A program made the position numbers and the translations under genes. This document shows, in pieces, positions 9,122-17,703 of a stretch of DNA of 64,000 nucleotides. Within the stretch, counting starts at the first letter, position 1. Every line of letters starts with the position of its first letter. Under the pieces are notes generated by a model. It had not been told where the DNA came from, ran no database searches, and saw only the letters and a program-made list of their open reading frames with translations. This stretch comes from Planctomycetota bacterium (GTDB taxonomy: Bacteria > Planctomycetota > UBA1135 > GCA-002686595): the NCBI GenBank assembly GCA_020638875.1, contig JACKHS010000003.1:1-64000 (forward strand), written 5' to 3'.

Positions 9122-9188
9122 GGCCCGGACGCTACGGCGCCCCGGGAGAGGTGTCAACGCCGCGCGCGCCTCGCAGCGGGCCGCGCGT

Positions 9189-9273
9189 CCGTCTCGCCGC
9201 GGCCTCACCTGCCGTCTCGCCGCGGCCCGCGCGTCCGTCGCGTCGAGGCCAAGCTGCCGTCTCGCCGAGGGCC
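9189..9273. repeat. Three short direct repeats in a divergent promoter region
   Basis: CCGTCTCGCCGCGGCC occurs at 9189-9204 and 9212-9227, with a variant at 9257-9273. CGCGCGTCCGTC also occurs twice, beside the first two copies. The region separates the divergent beta-helix and sulfatase genes. The repeats could be regulator sites or simple GC duplication. Confidence 0.4.
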
Positions 9274-9359
9274 GGGCTTCTGCCTCGCGCGCGGCGCGGC
9301 TACGCTCTCGTGCGCGCCGCGCCGGTCGTCGGGCGCGCCCGCCCCACGCCCACGCCGCC

Positions 9360-10772
9360 TTGGTCCGCCCCCGCCCCTCGCTCCTCGCGCTCGCGCTGCT
9401 GGTCGCGCTGCTCGTGCCTGCGCCCGCGCCGGCCGCGGACGCCGCCGCCGCGCGCCCGAACGTCGTCGTGATCTACGTCGACGACCTGCGCTTCGACGGC
9501 GCGGCCTGTCTGGGCAGCGCGTTCCTGGCGACGCCCGCCATCGACGCGCTGGCGCGCGAGGGCGTGGTCTTCGAGCGCTCGTACGTGACGACCTCGCTGT
9601 GCTGCCCGGGACGCGCGAGCGTGCTGACCGGAAAGTACGCGTCGACCACCGGCGTGTTCGACAACCAGCCGCGCGAGGACTTCCAGGCGCGCCACGCGAC
9701 GATGGCCGACCTCCTCGGCCGCGCGGGCTACGACACGGCCTTCGTCGGCAAGTGGCACCTGCCCAACCCGGGCGCGGCGCCGCGGCCGGGCTTCGCGCAC
9801 TGGGTCAGCTTCGACGGTCAGGGCCAGTACTTCGACCAGCCGCTCAACGTCGACGGCGAGGCCGTGATCGGCGAGGGTCACAGCGCCGACGTGCTCGCGC
9901 GGTACGCCGTCGAGTTCATCGAGCGCGAGCGCGGTGAGCGGCCGTTCTGGCTGTTCCTCTCGCTGAAGAACTGCCACCTGCCGTTCCTGCCGCCGGCGCG
10001 TCACCGCGGCCTGCTCGACGACGCGCCGCTCGCGTTGCCGGAGAGCTTCGCCGACGGCGCCGCGCGACTGCCGCGCGAGTACGCGGGCGACCTCGTCTCG
10101 CGTCGCAACCTCGGCGCGCACACGCACCCCGAGCTCTACCTCGATCAACTGCGGCGCTACTGGGAGCTCGTGCTCGGCGTCGACGAGGTCGTCGGCGCGG
10201 TGCGCGCCGCGCTCGAACGTCAGGGCCTGACGCGCGACACGCTGGTGATCTTCACCAGCGACAACGGCTACCTCGTCGGCGAGCACGGGCTGACGCAGAA
10301 GGGCGTCGCGTTCGAGCCCTCGATCCGCGTGCCGCTCGTCGTCTCGTGGCCCGGCCACCTCGAGGGCGGCGGGCGCTCGCGGCGCCTCGCGCTCAACGTC
10401 GACCTCGCGCCGACGGTGCTCGCTGCCGCGGGCGTCGAGGTGCCGGCGGACCTCGAGGGCACGAGCCTGCTCGCGCCGCCGCCCGCGGACGAGGGTCGCG
10501 AGGAGTTCCTGTACCTGCCGCCCTGGTTCCTCGCCGACGACACGCCCTCGCACCTCGTGCTCGCCGGCGGCCGCTGGAAGTACCTGCGCTTCCGCGCGGG
10601 CGCGATCGAGGAGGTGCTCTACGACCTCGAGCGCGACCCGGACGAACGCCACGACCTGGCCGCCGACCCCGCCGCCGCTGCGGAGCTCGAGGGCGCTCGC
10701 ACGCGCCTGCGCGCGCAGATGCGGAGGCTCCACCTGCCGGAGGCCTGGTGGGAGCCGGGCCCCGCGCACTGA
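9360..10772 (+). CDS. Secreted sulfatase (formylglycine type)
   Basis: The best start is TTG at 9360, which gives a 470-residue protein with a signal peptide (LLALALLVALLVPAPAPA). A type I sulfatase fold follows. The N-terminal metal site is VVIYVDDLRFDG. The active-site signature is C81-C-P-G-R in SLCCPGRASVLTGKY, whose first Cys would be converted to formylglycine. FVGKWHL and the C-terminal metal site TSDNGYLVGEHG are also present. It probably removes sulfate esters from polysaccharides, a hallmark of Planctomycetes. No maturase is visible in the window. An upstream extension is open but overlaps the divergent gene and lacks a credible start. Confidence 0.9.
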   Translation: MVRPRPSLLALALLVALLVPAPAPAADAAAARPNVVVIYVDDLRFDGAACLGSAFLATPAIDALAREGVVFERSYVTTSLCCPGRASVLTGKYASTTGVFDNQPREDFQARHATMADLLGRAGYDTAFVGKWHLPNPGAAPRPGFAHWVSFDGQGQYFDQPLNVDGEAVIGEGHSADVLARYAVEFIERERGERPFWLFLSLKNCHLPFLPPARHRGLLDDAPLALPESFADGAARLPREYAGDLVSRRNLGAHTHPELYLDQLRRYWELVLGVDEVVGAVRAALERQGLTRDTLVIFTSDNGYLVGEHGLTQKGVAFEPSIRVPLVVSWPGHLEGGGRSRRLALNVDLAPTVLAAAGVEVPADLEGTSLLAPPPADEGREEFLYLPPWFLADDTPSHLVLAGGRWKYLRFRAGAIEEVLYDLERDPDERHDLAADPAAAAELEGARTRLRAQMRRLHLPEAWWEPGPAH

Positions 10773-10799
10773 GCCCCCGCCCCGCGACCCGGAGACGCG

Positions 10800-10837
10800 A
10801 CGCGGCCGCACCCCGCTCGAGCGAGGTGCGGCCGCGT
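10800..10837. terminator. Bidirectional hairpin between sulfatase and thrS
   Basis: A 13-bp stem (10800-10812 with 10825-10837) encloses a 12-base loop that itself holds a CTCGAG palindrome. It lies between the convergent ends of the sulfatase (10772) and thrS (10855), so it can serve both strands. Confidence 0.65.
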
Positions 10838-10854
10838 GTCGTTCACGTCGAGGC

Positions 10855-12618
10855 TCAGTCGAGCCCGAGCGCGCGCGTCTGCTTCAGGCGCCGCGCGAGC
10901 TCGAGGAAGTCCTCGAAGGGCATGACCACCTGCTCGCGCGTGCCGCGGCGGCGGACGGCGACCGTGCCGTCCTCCTGCTCGCGCTCGCCGGCGATGAGCA
11001 TGAACGGCACCTGGCGGTGCTGCGCCTCCTTGATCTTCTTGTTCATGTGCACGGGTTCGGCCATGAAGTCGCAGCGGAAGGGCTCACGCGTGAGCCGGTC
11101 CGCCAGGGTGGCGCAGTAGTCGGCGTGCTCCTCGCGGATCGGGATCACGGCGACCTGCGTCGGCGCGCACCAGAACGGGAACTTGCCGCCGAAGTGCTCG
11201 ATCAGCACGCCGACGAAGCGCTCCATCGAGCCGAGGATGGCGCGGTGCACCATGATCGGCCGCTTCTTCGCGCCGTCGGAGTCGACGTAGGTGAGGTCGA
11301 AGCGCTCGGGCAGGTTGAAGTCGCACTGGATCGTGCTGTTCTGCCACTCGCGGCCCAGGGCGTCCTTGATCTTGTAGTCGATCTTGGGGCCGTAGAACGC
11401 GCCGCCGCCCTCGTCGAGCACGAGCGGCAGGCCTTGGATCGCGGCCGCGTCGCGCAGCGCCTGCGTCGCGCGGTCCCAGACCTCGACGTCGCCGATGGTC
11501 TTGTCCGCCGGTCGCGTCGCGAGGTACGCCGTGTACTCGAAGCCGAAGGTCGTGAGGATCTTGTCGACCAGCGCGCACACGCCGGCGATCTCCTTCGGGA
11601 GCTGTTCGGGCGTGCAGAAGATGTGCGCGTCGTCCTGCGTGAAGCCGCGCACGCGCAACATGCCGTGCACCGTACCGGAGCGCTCGTAGCGGTACACCGA
11701 GCCGAGCTCCGCCCAGCGGATGGGCAGCTCGCGGTAGCTACGCCCGCGGTTCTTGTAGATCAGGATGTGCCCCGGGCAGTTCATCGGCTTGACGCGGTAG
11801 GGCATCTCGTCGATGGCCATGGGCGCGTACATCATGTCCGCGTAGTTCTCGAGGTGCCCCGAGACGGCGAACAGCGACTCGCGCGCGACGTGCGGCGTGT
11901 AGACGGGCTTGTAGCCGTCCTTGGTGTGCAGCTCCCACCAGAACTCCTCGAGCTCGCGGCGCACGACGCCGAGGTCGGGGTGCCAGAACACGAAGCCCGA
12001 GCCCGCCTCCGCGTGCGAGCTGAACAGGTCCATGTCGACGCCCACCTTGCGGTGGTCGCGCAGGCGCACCTCCTCGAGCCACGCGAGGTGTCGCTCGAGC
12101 TCCGCCTCGCTCCAGAAGGCCGTGCCGTAGATGCGCTGCAGCATCGGGTTGTGCTCGTCGCCGCGCCAGTAGGCGCCGGCGGTGTGCTGCAGCTTGAAGT
12201 AGAACTCGCGGTCGAGCCGGTCGATGTGCGGGCCCTCGCAGAGGTCCTGCCAGTCGCCGTGCTGGAAGAAGGTGATCTTCTCGTCGGCCGGGATCAGGTC
12301 CAGCGCCTCGAGCTTGTAGTCCTGCCCGACGAGGCGTTGCCGCGCTTCGTCGCGCGAGACCTCGTGGCAGACGAGCTCGGGCGACTGCTTGGCGATCCGC
12401 CGCATCTCCTTCTCGATGCGCTTGAGGTCCTTGTCGGACAGCGGCTCGGCCAGGTCGAAGTCGTAGTAGAAGCCGTGCTCGATCGAAGGCCCGAAGCCGA
12501 ACTTGACGCCGGGGAAGAGCTTGGCGACGGCCGAGGCCATGAGGTGCGCCACCGAGTGGCGCAGCGTCGAGAGCGGGTAGGGCTCCACCACCTGCGGAGC
12601 TTGCTCGAGCTCTGACAT
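10855..12618 (-). CDS. thrS: Threonine-tRNA ligase lacking the TGS domain
   Basis: The 587-residue enzyme charges tRNA-Thr. It opens almost directly with the editing domain (H21-S-V-A-H25, then CEGPHI). The class II core has YTPHVA, KPMNCPGH (the zinc Cys), RWAELGSVYRYE, RGFTQDDAHIF (zinc His) and VHRAILGSMER (zinc His). The anticodon-binding domain is at the end. Typical bacterial ThrRS is about 640 residues with an N-terminal TGS domain of about 60, which is absent here. The ATG at 12618 has an AGGAG 8 bases upstream, so the short form appears genuine. It lies downstream of murB, about 130 bases away, and probably has its own promoter. Confidence 0.96.
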   Translation of the reverse strand: MSELEQAPQVVEPYPLSTLRHSVAHLMASAVAKLFPGVKFGFGPSIEHGFYYDFDLAEPLSDKDLKRIEKEMRRIAKQSPELVCHEVSRDEARQRLVGQDYKLEALDLIPADEKITFFQHGDWQDLCEGPHIDRLDREFYFKLQHTAGAYWRGDEHNPMLQRIYGTAFWSEAELERHLAWLEEVRLRDHRKVGVDMDLFSSHAEAGSGFVFWHPDLGVVRRELEEFWWELHTKDGYKPVYTPHVARESLFAVSGHLENYADMMYAPMAIDEMPYRVKPMNCPGHILIYKNRGRSYRELPIRWAELGSVYRYERSGTVHGMLRVRGFTQDDAHIFCTPEQLPKEIAGVCALVDKILTTFGFEYTAYLATRPADKTIGDVEVWDRATQALRDAAAIQGLPLVLDEGGGAFYGPKIDYKIKDALGREWQNSTIQCDFNLPERFDLTYVDSDGAKKRPIMVHRAILGSMERFVGVLIEHFGGKFPFWCAPTQVAVIPIREEHADYCATLADRLTREPFRCDFMAEPVHMNKKIKEAQHRQVPFMLIAGEREQEDGTVAVRRRGTREQVVMPFEDFLELARRLKQTRALGLD

Positions 12619-12672
12619 GTCGTAACTCCTGCGGGACGTGAGCCTCGCCGACCCGACCTGGGCCGTGGAGGG

Positions 12673-12697
12673 CCGCGCTCCTCCCGAGAGAGCGCGG
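12673..12697 (-). terminator. Hairpin between murB and thrS
   Basis: An 8-bp stem (12673-12680 with 12690-12697) with a 9-base loop lies about 55 bases past the murB stop and 55 bases before the thrS start. It could end the dcw operon or act in the thrS leader. Confidence 0.4.
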
Positions 12698-12751
12698 ACG
12701 AGAAGCGTACCCGGGCCTACGGCGCGAGGGGCGCGCGGAGGGCCGCGAAAC

Positions 12752-13717
12752 TCAGGCTTCGGCGCTCCAGAGGCGCACCTCGCGCTCGAGGCGCACGCCG
12801 CTCCCGGCCGCGACCCGCGCGACGACCTCCTCGATCAGGCCCAGCACGTCGGCCGCCGTGGCGCCGCCCGCGTTGACGATGAAGTTGCCGTGCAGGCGGC
12901 TGACCTCGGCGCCCCCGCGGGCCAGGCCCTTGAGCCCGAGGTCGTCGATCAGCTTGCCGGCCGAGCGCCCGTCGCTGTGCTCGGGGTCGGGGTTCTTGAA
13001 GATGCAGCCCGAGGAGGCCTCGGTCACCGGCTGGACGGCCTTCTTCTCGTGCAGGTACTGGCGCATGCGCTCGCGCACGGCGAGCGCGCGATCGACCTCG
13101 AGCCGCAGCACGGCGCCCAGGCAGATCGCCTCGCCCAGCCCGCCGTTGCGGTAGCGCGGCGCGCACTCGGCGCGCGCGCGGTCGACCACCGTGCCGTCGG
13201 GCAGCAGCAGGCGCACCGCCTCGACGACGTCCCACAGCTCGCCCCAGCGCCCGCCGGCGTTCATCGCGACGCCGCCGCCGAGCCGTCCGGGCACGCCGAC
13301 CAGCCCCTCGAGCCCGGCCCAACCTAGCTCCCCCGCCGCGCGCACGACGCCCGGCAGGCTCGCGCCGCACCACGCGACGAGGCGCGGATCGGCGTCGCGC
13401 TCGGGCGGCGCCACGCGCGCCAGCGCCTCGGGGTCGGCGTCGAGCGGCTGCTCGCCGTCGAAGCTGCCCGGCCGGAACAGGCGGTCCAGCCGGTCGGTCG
13501 AGATCACGACGCCGCGCAGGCGCCCGTCGGCGACGAGCAGGTTCGCGCCGCCGCCGAGCACGCGCACGGGGCCGCCGTGCTCGTGCGCCGCGAGCCACGC
13601 CGCGCGCAGCTCCTCGGGCGACGTGGGCTCGAGCAGCCACTCGACGTGGCCGCCCACCTTCATCGTCGTCCTAGGCGCGAGCGGCGCGTTCGGAACCGCG
13701 GCGCAGGGCCAGCTCAC
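12752..13717 (-). CDS. murB: UDP-N-acetylenolpyruvoylglucosamine reductase
   Basis: MurB reduces UDP-GlcNAc-enolpyruvate to UDP-MurNAc using FAD and NADPH. The FAD-binding signatures are TTMKVGG near the start, RVLGGGANLLVAD and GLVGVPGRLGGGVAMNAG. The proton-donor serine lies in EASSGCIFKNP, followed by SRLHGNFIVN and a terminal Glu in LEREVRLW. The start is uncertain: GTG at 13717 (about 321 residues) keeps the conserved APLAPRTT segment and overlaps murC by 47 bases, while ATG at 13663 would cut into that segment. It is the last gene of the dcw cluster. Confidence 0.93.
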   Translation of the reverse strand: MSWPCAAVPNAPLAPRTTMKVGGHVEWLLEPTSPEELRAAWLAAHEHGGPVRVLGGGANLLVADGRLRGVVISTDRLDRLFRPGSFDGEQPLDADPEALARVAPPERDADPRLVAWCGASLPGVVRAAGELGWAGLEGLVGVPGRLGGGVAMNAGGRWGELWDVVEAVRLLLPDGTVVDRARAECAPRYRNGGLGEAICLGAVLRLEVDRALAVRERMRQYLHEKKAVQPVTEASSGCIFKNPDPEHSDGRSAGKLIDDLGLKGLARGGAEVSRLHGNFIVNAGGATAADVLGLIEEVVARVAAGSGVRLEREVRLWSAEA

Positions 13718-15125
13718 GGAAGAGGTCCTCACGGATCGTGTCGATGTCGCCCGCGCCGAGCACGAGCAATGCGCTGCCGCCGGGTAGCTCGGCCAGCGTC
13801 GCGGCGACACTCTGCGCGAGGTCGCCGCCGGCCTCGGCGCGCACGCCCGCGCGCACGAGCCGCGCGGCGAGCTCCTGCGCGCCCGCGAAGTGTGCGTCGA
13901 TGTGCGCGCGCGCGCCGTACACGTCGGCGACCACCACGCGGTCGACGCCGCGCAGGCTCTCGACGAACTCCGGCAGGAAGCGCGCGGTGCGGCTGTGCTG
14001 GTGCGGCTGGAAGAGCACGTGCAGCGGCATGCCCGGCAGAGCGCGGCGCGCGGCCTCGAGCGTCACGCGCACCTCGGTCGGGTGGTGCGCGTAGTCGTGG
14101 ATCACCTCGACGCCGCCGGCCTGGCCCCAGCGCTCGAAGCGCCGCACGGCGCCGCGGAAGCCGGCCAGGCCCTCGGCCGCGGCCGCCGCGGCGACGTCGG
14201 GCGCGAGCTGCCACGCGGGCGCGACGAGGCCCACCGCGAGCGCCAGCGCCAGCGCCGCGTTGTCGGCCTGGAAGCGGCCCGGGACGGCGAGCTGCACCGG
14301 CGGCGTGGCCCAGCCGGGCCCGACCAGGCGCAGGCGGAAGCACCCGCGCGTCTCGCCGAGCAGCTCGAGCTGCAGCTCGCGGCCGAGGCGCCACGTGCGC
14401 GCGGCGCAGGCGCTCTCGACGCGCGCGGGCACGTCGTCGCCGAGCACGAGCAGACCGTCGGGGTGCACGCGGTCGGCGAAGCGCGCGAACGCCTCCTCGA
14501 TCGCGTCGAGCGTGCCGTAGTAGTCGAGGTGATCGGCCTCGAGGTTCGTGACCAGCGCGCCTTCGGGGCGCAGGTGCAGGAAGCTGCGGTCGTACTCGCA
14601 AGCCTCGACCGCGAACCAGCCGCCGGGCGCCTCGCTGCGCGCGTTGCGGCGCGTCGCGCCGTCGAGGCCGCCGACGAGGAAGCCCGTGCGCGGCGCGCCG
14701 CTGCCCAGCGCGCGCTCGAGGCCGAACAGCGCGTGCGCGAGCATCCAGCTCGCGCTGGTCTTGCCGTGCGTGCCCGCCACGGCGAGCGTGCGGCGCGCCG
14801 GCGTCAGGCGCCCGAGCAGCTCGGCGTACTTGAGCACCGGAATCCCGCGCGCGGCGGCGGCGCGGCAGTCGGCGTCGGTGAGCGGTACGGCGGCGGAGCG
14901 CACGACGAGCTCGACCTCGCGCCCGAGCGGCGCGCGCGTCGCGTCCCCCACGCGCACGTCGACGCCCAGCGCCGCCAGCTCGGCGGCGAAGTCGGAGGGC
15001 GCGCGGTCGAAACCGGTCAGGCGGTGGCCGCGCTCGGCGAGGATGCGCGCGGCGCCGCTGAGGCCCGCGCCGGCCACGCCGACGAGGTGGATGTGCTCGG
15101 GGAGGGTCGTGCTCGTCATGGTCAC
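13671..15125 (-). CDS. murC: UDP-N-acetylmuramate-L-alanine ligase
   Basis: MurC adds L-Ala to UDP-MurNAc, using ATP, in the cytoplasm. The N-terminal Rossmann domain opens with HLVGVAGAGLSGAARIL. The ATP P-loop is AVAGTHGKTSASWM (about residues 115-128). The middle domain has EACEYDRSFLHL and TNLEADHLDYYG, and the C-terminal domain has DYAHHPTEV and FQPHQHSRT. Length (484 or 482) is normal. Two starts two codons apart are possible, GTG at 15125 and ATG at 15119. The gene follows murG by about 30 bases and overlaps murB. Confidence 0.95.
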   Translation of the reverse strand: MTMTSTTLPEHIHLVGVAGAGLSGAARILAERGHRLTGFDRAPSDFAAELAALGVDVRVGDATRAPLGREVELVVRSAAVPLTDADCRAAAARGIPVLKYAELLGRLTPARRTLAVAGTHGKTSASWMLAHALFGLERALGSGAPRTGFLVGGLDGATRRNARSEAPGGWFAVEACEYDRSFLHLRPEGALVTNLEADHLDYYGTLDAIEEAFARFADRVHPDGLLVLGDDVPARVESACAARTWRLGRELQLELLGETRGCFRLRLVGPGWATPPVQLAVPGRFQADNAALALALAVGLVAPAWQLAPDVAAAAAAEGLAGFRGAVRRFERWGQAGGVEVIHDYAHHPTEVRVTLEAARRALPGMPLHVLFQPHQHSRTARFLPEFVESLRGVDRVVVADVYGARAHIDAHFAGAQELAARLVRAGVRAEAGGDLAQSVAATLAELPGGSALLVLGAGDIDTIREDLFRELALRRGSERAARA

Positions 15126-15156
15126 GCAGCGGAAGGTAGCAACCGTGGGCGCGCGT

Positions 15157-16470
15157 TCAACGCCCCGCGAGCGTCGCGAGCTCGCGCAAGAGGATCAGGG
15201 CGGCGTCGGCCGAGCTCGCGGCCGCGAGCGCGGCGCGCATCGCGTCGCGCTCGGCGCGCCCGGCGGGTCCGGCGAGGCGCGCGAGCTCGCGCGCGAAGGC
15301 CGCGTCCAGCGCCGCGTCGTCGACCAGCCGCACGCCGGCGCCCAGCTCGCGCGCGTTGCGCTCCTGGTGGCGGTCGGCGTGGTGCGGGTACGGCACGACG
15401 AGCGCGGGCACGCGCGCGGCCGCGACCTCGGCCAGCGTCGACGCGCCGCCGCGGCAGAGCACCAGCGTCGCGGCGGCGAGCGCGGGCGCCACGGGCGCCA
15501 CGTACTCCTCCACGCGCAGGTGCGGCCCCGGCGCGGGCGCCTCGTCGCGGCGCCCCGGCCGCACTGGTGCCAGAGCGAGAGGCCGGCGTCGACCAGCGCG
15601 GCGCCGTGCGCGCACGAAGTCGTTGAGGCTGCGCGCGCCCTGGCTGCCGCCCAGCACGAGCACGAGTGGGCGCGCGGCGTCGAAGCCCAGCGCGGCGCGC
15701 AGCTCGGGCTTGCGCTCCTCGGCACGTCCGCGGCCGTCACGGCCGGCGCCACCGGCGCGCCTGTCAGGCGGTGACGCGCGTCCTCGCCGCCGCCGGGCAG
15801 CGTGCCGCGCCAGGCGTGCAGCACGCGCGCGGCGCTGCGCGCGAGGAAGCGCGTCGCGCTGCCCGGCGCGGCGTTGATCTCGAGCAGCGCGCAGGGGATG
15901 CCGAGCGAGCGCGCGGCGAGCGCGGCCGGCAGCGTGGTGAAGCCGCCCAGGCCGAGCAGCACCTCGGCGCGGTGTCGCTGCAGCGCGCGGCGCGCGAGCC
16001 AGGTGGCGCCGGGCGTGCGCAGGGCGAGGCGCACGCGCGAGGGCGCGCCGCCGCCGGGCGGCTCGAGCGGCAACGCGACGCGCTCCCAGGCCAGCGCGGC
16101 CGGCACCTCCGCCAGCACGCGCTCCTCGACGGCGCGCCGCTCGTGAACCACACCAGGTCCTCGAGCGGCGGCGCGCCGGCGCCTCGAGCGCGCGCGCGAC
16201 GAGGTGCAGGCCGGGCACCAGGTGCCCGCCCGTCCCGCCGCCCGCGAACGCGACGCGCACGCTCAGCGCGGCGGCGAGCGCCAGGTCCTCGCGCTCGCGC
16301 GGCGCTTCGCCGTGCGCGCTCGCGAGCGCCGGCGTGCGCAGCACGCAGCCCGCCGTGGCGAGCGCCGCGCGCGGCGCGGGGCAGGCCGCGGCGTCCCAGG
16401 CCGAGCGCGCGGTCAGCGCGACGAGCCCGAGGCAGCCCAGGAGCAAGCTCCAACGCAGGGCGGAGCTCAT
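15157..16470 (-). pseudogene. murG: MurG lipid II-forming glycosyltransferase, split by several frameshifts
   Basis: MurG transfers GlcNAc to lipid I. The recognisable pieces are in three frames: AFAGGGTGGHLVPGLHLVA, then EDLVWFTSG, then RAVEERVLAEVP through LLGLGGFTTLPAALAA and PCALLEINAAPGSATR. Next come LVLVLGGSQGARSLNDF, then ALVDAGLSLWHQCGRG, then LCRGGASTLAEVAAARVP and HADRHQERNARELG. Order and content are normal for MurG, so about five single-base indels in GC runs (between 15.55 and 16.19 kb) split an otherwise complete gene. MurG proper probably begins with the GTG at 16260. However, the ATG at 16470 overlaps the upstream LysM stop and would add about 70 residues including a hydrophobic segment. 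The breaks are most likely sequencing errors. Confidence 0.85.
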
Positions 16471-17483
16471 CGCACGCGCCTCCCCGCGTCGCGGGCCGGC
16501 GCGTTCGTGCGGCTGGCGACCAGCGCGGCCGTCGGCTTGGCGTCGGTCGGCAGGACGAGCACGGTGCCTTCGAGCAGGCGGTCGGGGTCGACCTTCGGGT
16601 TCAGCGCGGCGATCTCACGCCAGCGCTTGGCGCTGCCGAGCCGGGTCTGCGCGATCACCGAGAGCATGTCGCCCTTCCGGACCGTGTAGCTGCCGGCGCC
16701 GCTCTTGGACGGCGCGGCCTGCGCGGCGGTCGTCGCCGGCGCGGCGGACTTGGGCGCCGCGGCGACGGGGGTCGGCGCGGCGGCGGCCTCGGCGCCGGGC
16801 AGCGTGAGCACCTGACCCTCGTAGATCGTCTCCTTGCCGCCGTTCAGCGCGGCGAGCTCGGGCCAGCGCTTGCTCGAGCCGAGCTGCGCGTAGGCGATCT
16901 CGCCCAGCGTCTCGCCGGCCTTCACGGTGTAGGTGCGCGGCGCGCCCGCGCGCTCCGGCTTGGCGTGCGACTCGAGCACGTGCATGCCGCGCGTGTCGCG
17001 CTCGAGGCCCGCGTCCGCGTCGAGCTCGCGCGACGGCGCGCTCTTGGGCTGCGACGGCGCGGGGCGTTCGCCCGCCGCCTCGGTGAGCGCGTCCGGGAAG
17101 CCCAGGTCCTGCGGCTGGGCCGCGGGCGGCGGCGTGGTCGGCGCAGGCTGCTGCTGCGCGGCGCGCGCCTGCGCGGCGGCCTGCTGCATCTCGAGGTCGC
17201 GCGCGGCCTGGTTGCGCTGCGAGGCCGCCTGGTACCTGCGGTTCTGGCTCTGCTGCGCGTTGTTGTGCTGACGCTCGCGCGAGTCGTCGGTGGGACGCGT
17301 CGTCGCCGGCAGCGCGCGATCCGCGTCGCGCGGCGTCACGCGCTCCTTCGGCGCCTGGGCGAGTTGATCCTCGGGCTTGGCGGCCTTGACGCCGTCCTGC
17401 TCCCAGAAGGAGACGGCAGCGATGGTCACCAGGAGCAGCACCAGGGCGATGACGCCGTAGCGTTCGATTCTCTGCATGGTCAC
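16467..17483 (-). CDS. Membrane-anchored protein with two LysM domains
   Basis: The product is 338 residues (GTG start at 17483; ATG at 17477 is also possible). It has an N-terminal membrane helix (about 9-26), then a long Gln/Ala/Pro-rich disordered stretch. Two LysM domains follow, beginning YTVKAGETLGEIAYAQLG (near 185) and YTVRKGDMLSVIAQTRLG (near 268). LysM binds peptidoglycan glycan strands. No catalytic domain is present. It sits inside the dcw cluster between ftsW and murG, where no LysM gene is usual, and its stop overlaps the next ATG. A role in anchoring or guiding septal wall synthesis is a reasonable inference. Confidence 0.88.
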   Translation of the reverse strand: MTMQRIERYGVIALVLLLVTIAAVSFWEQDGVKAAKPEDQLAQAPKERVTPRDADRALPATTRPTDDSRERQHNNAQQSQNRRYQAASQRNQAARDLEMQQAAAQARAAQQQPAPTTPPPAAQPQDLGFPDALTEAAGERPAPSQPKSAPSRELDADAGLERDTRGMHVLESHAKPERAGAPRTYTVKAGETLGEIAYAQLGSSKRWPELAALNGGKETIYEGQVLTLPGAEAAAAPTPVAAAPKSAAPATTAAQAAPSKSGAGSYTVRKGDMLSVIAQTRLGSAKRWREIAALNPKVDPDRLLEGTVLVLPTDAKPTAALVASRTNAPARDAGRRVR

Positions 17484-17703
17484 GGCAGCGAAGAGTGGAG
17501 GTCCGAAGGTGTGGAAACGGAGTGGAGCGCGCGGCGAGCGCTAGCAGCTCGTCGAAGCAGGGCTTCGGCGGCCAGGGCGACGGCATCCGCGTCGGCGGGG
17601 CGCGCGGCGCCGCAGGCGAAGCGGTCGCTCCGGCGAGGCGTTCGCGCGCCGCACCGGAGTGGAGGACGTCGTCAGGGCACGAGAGGACGGCTTCATCGGG
17701 AGG

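Noticed and set aside
8931..9359. Longer N-terminus for the sulfatase
   Set aside because: The upstream extension overlaps the divergent beta-helix gene, is Arg/Ala-rich and would bury the signal peptide. TTG at 9360 fits better.
17460..17476. A GTTCGATTC string resembling a tRNA T-loop
   Set aside because: It is the complement of the LysM gene start (MQRIERYG), and no cloverleaf arms surround it.
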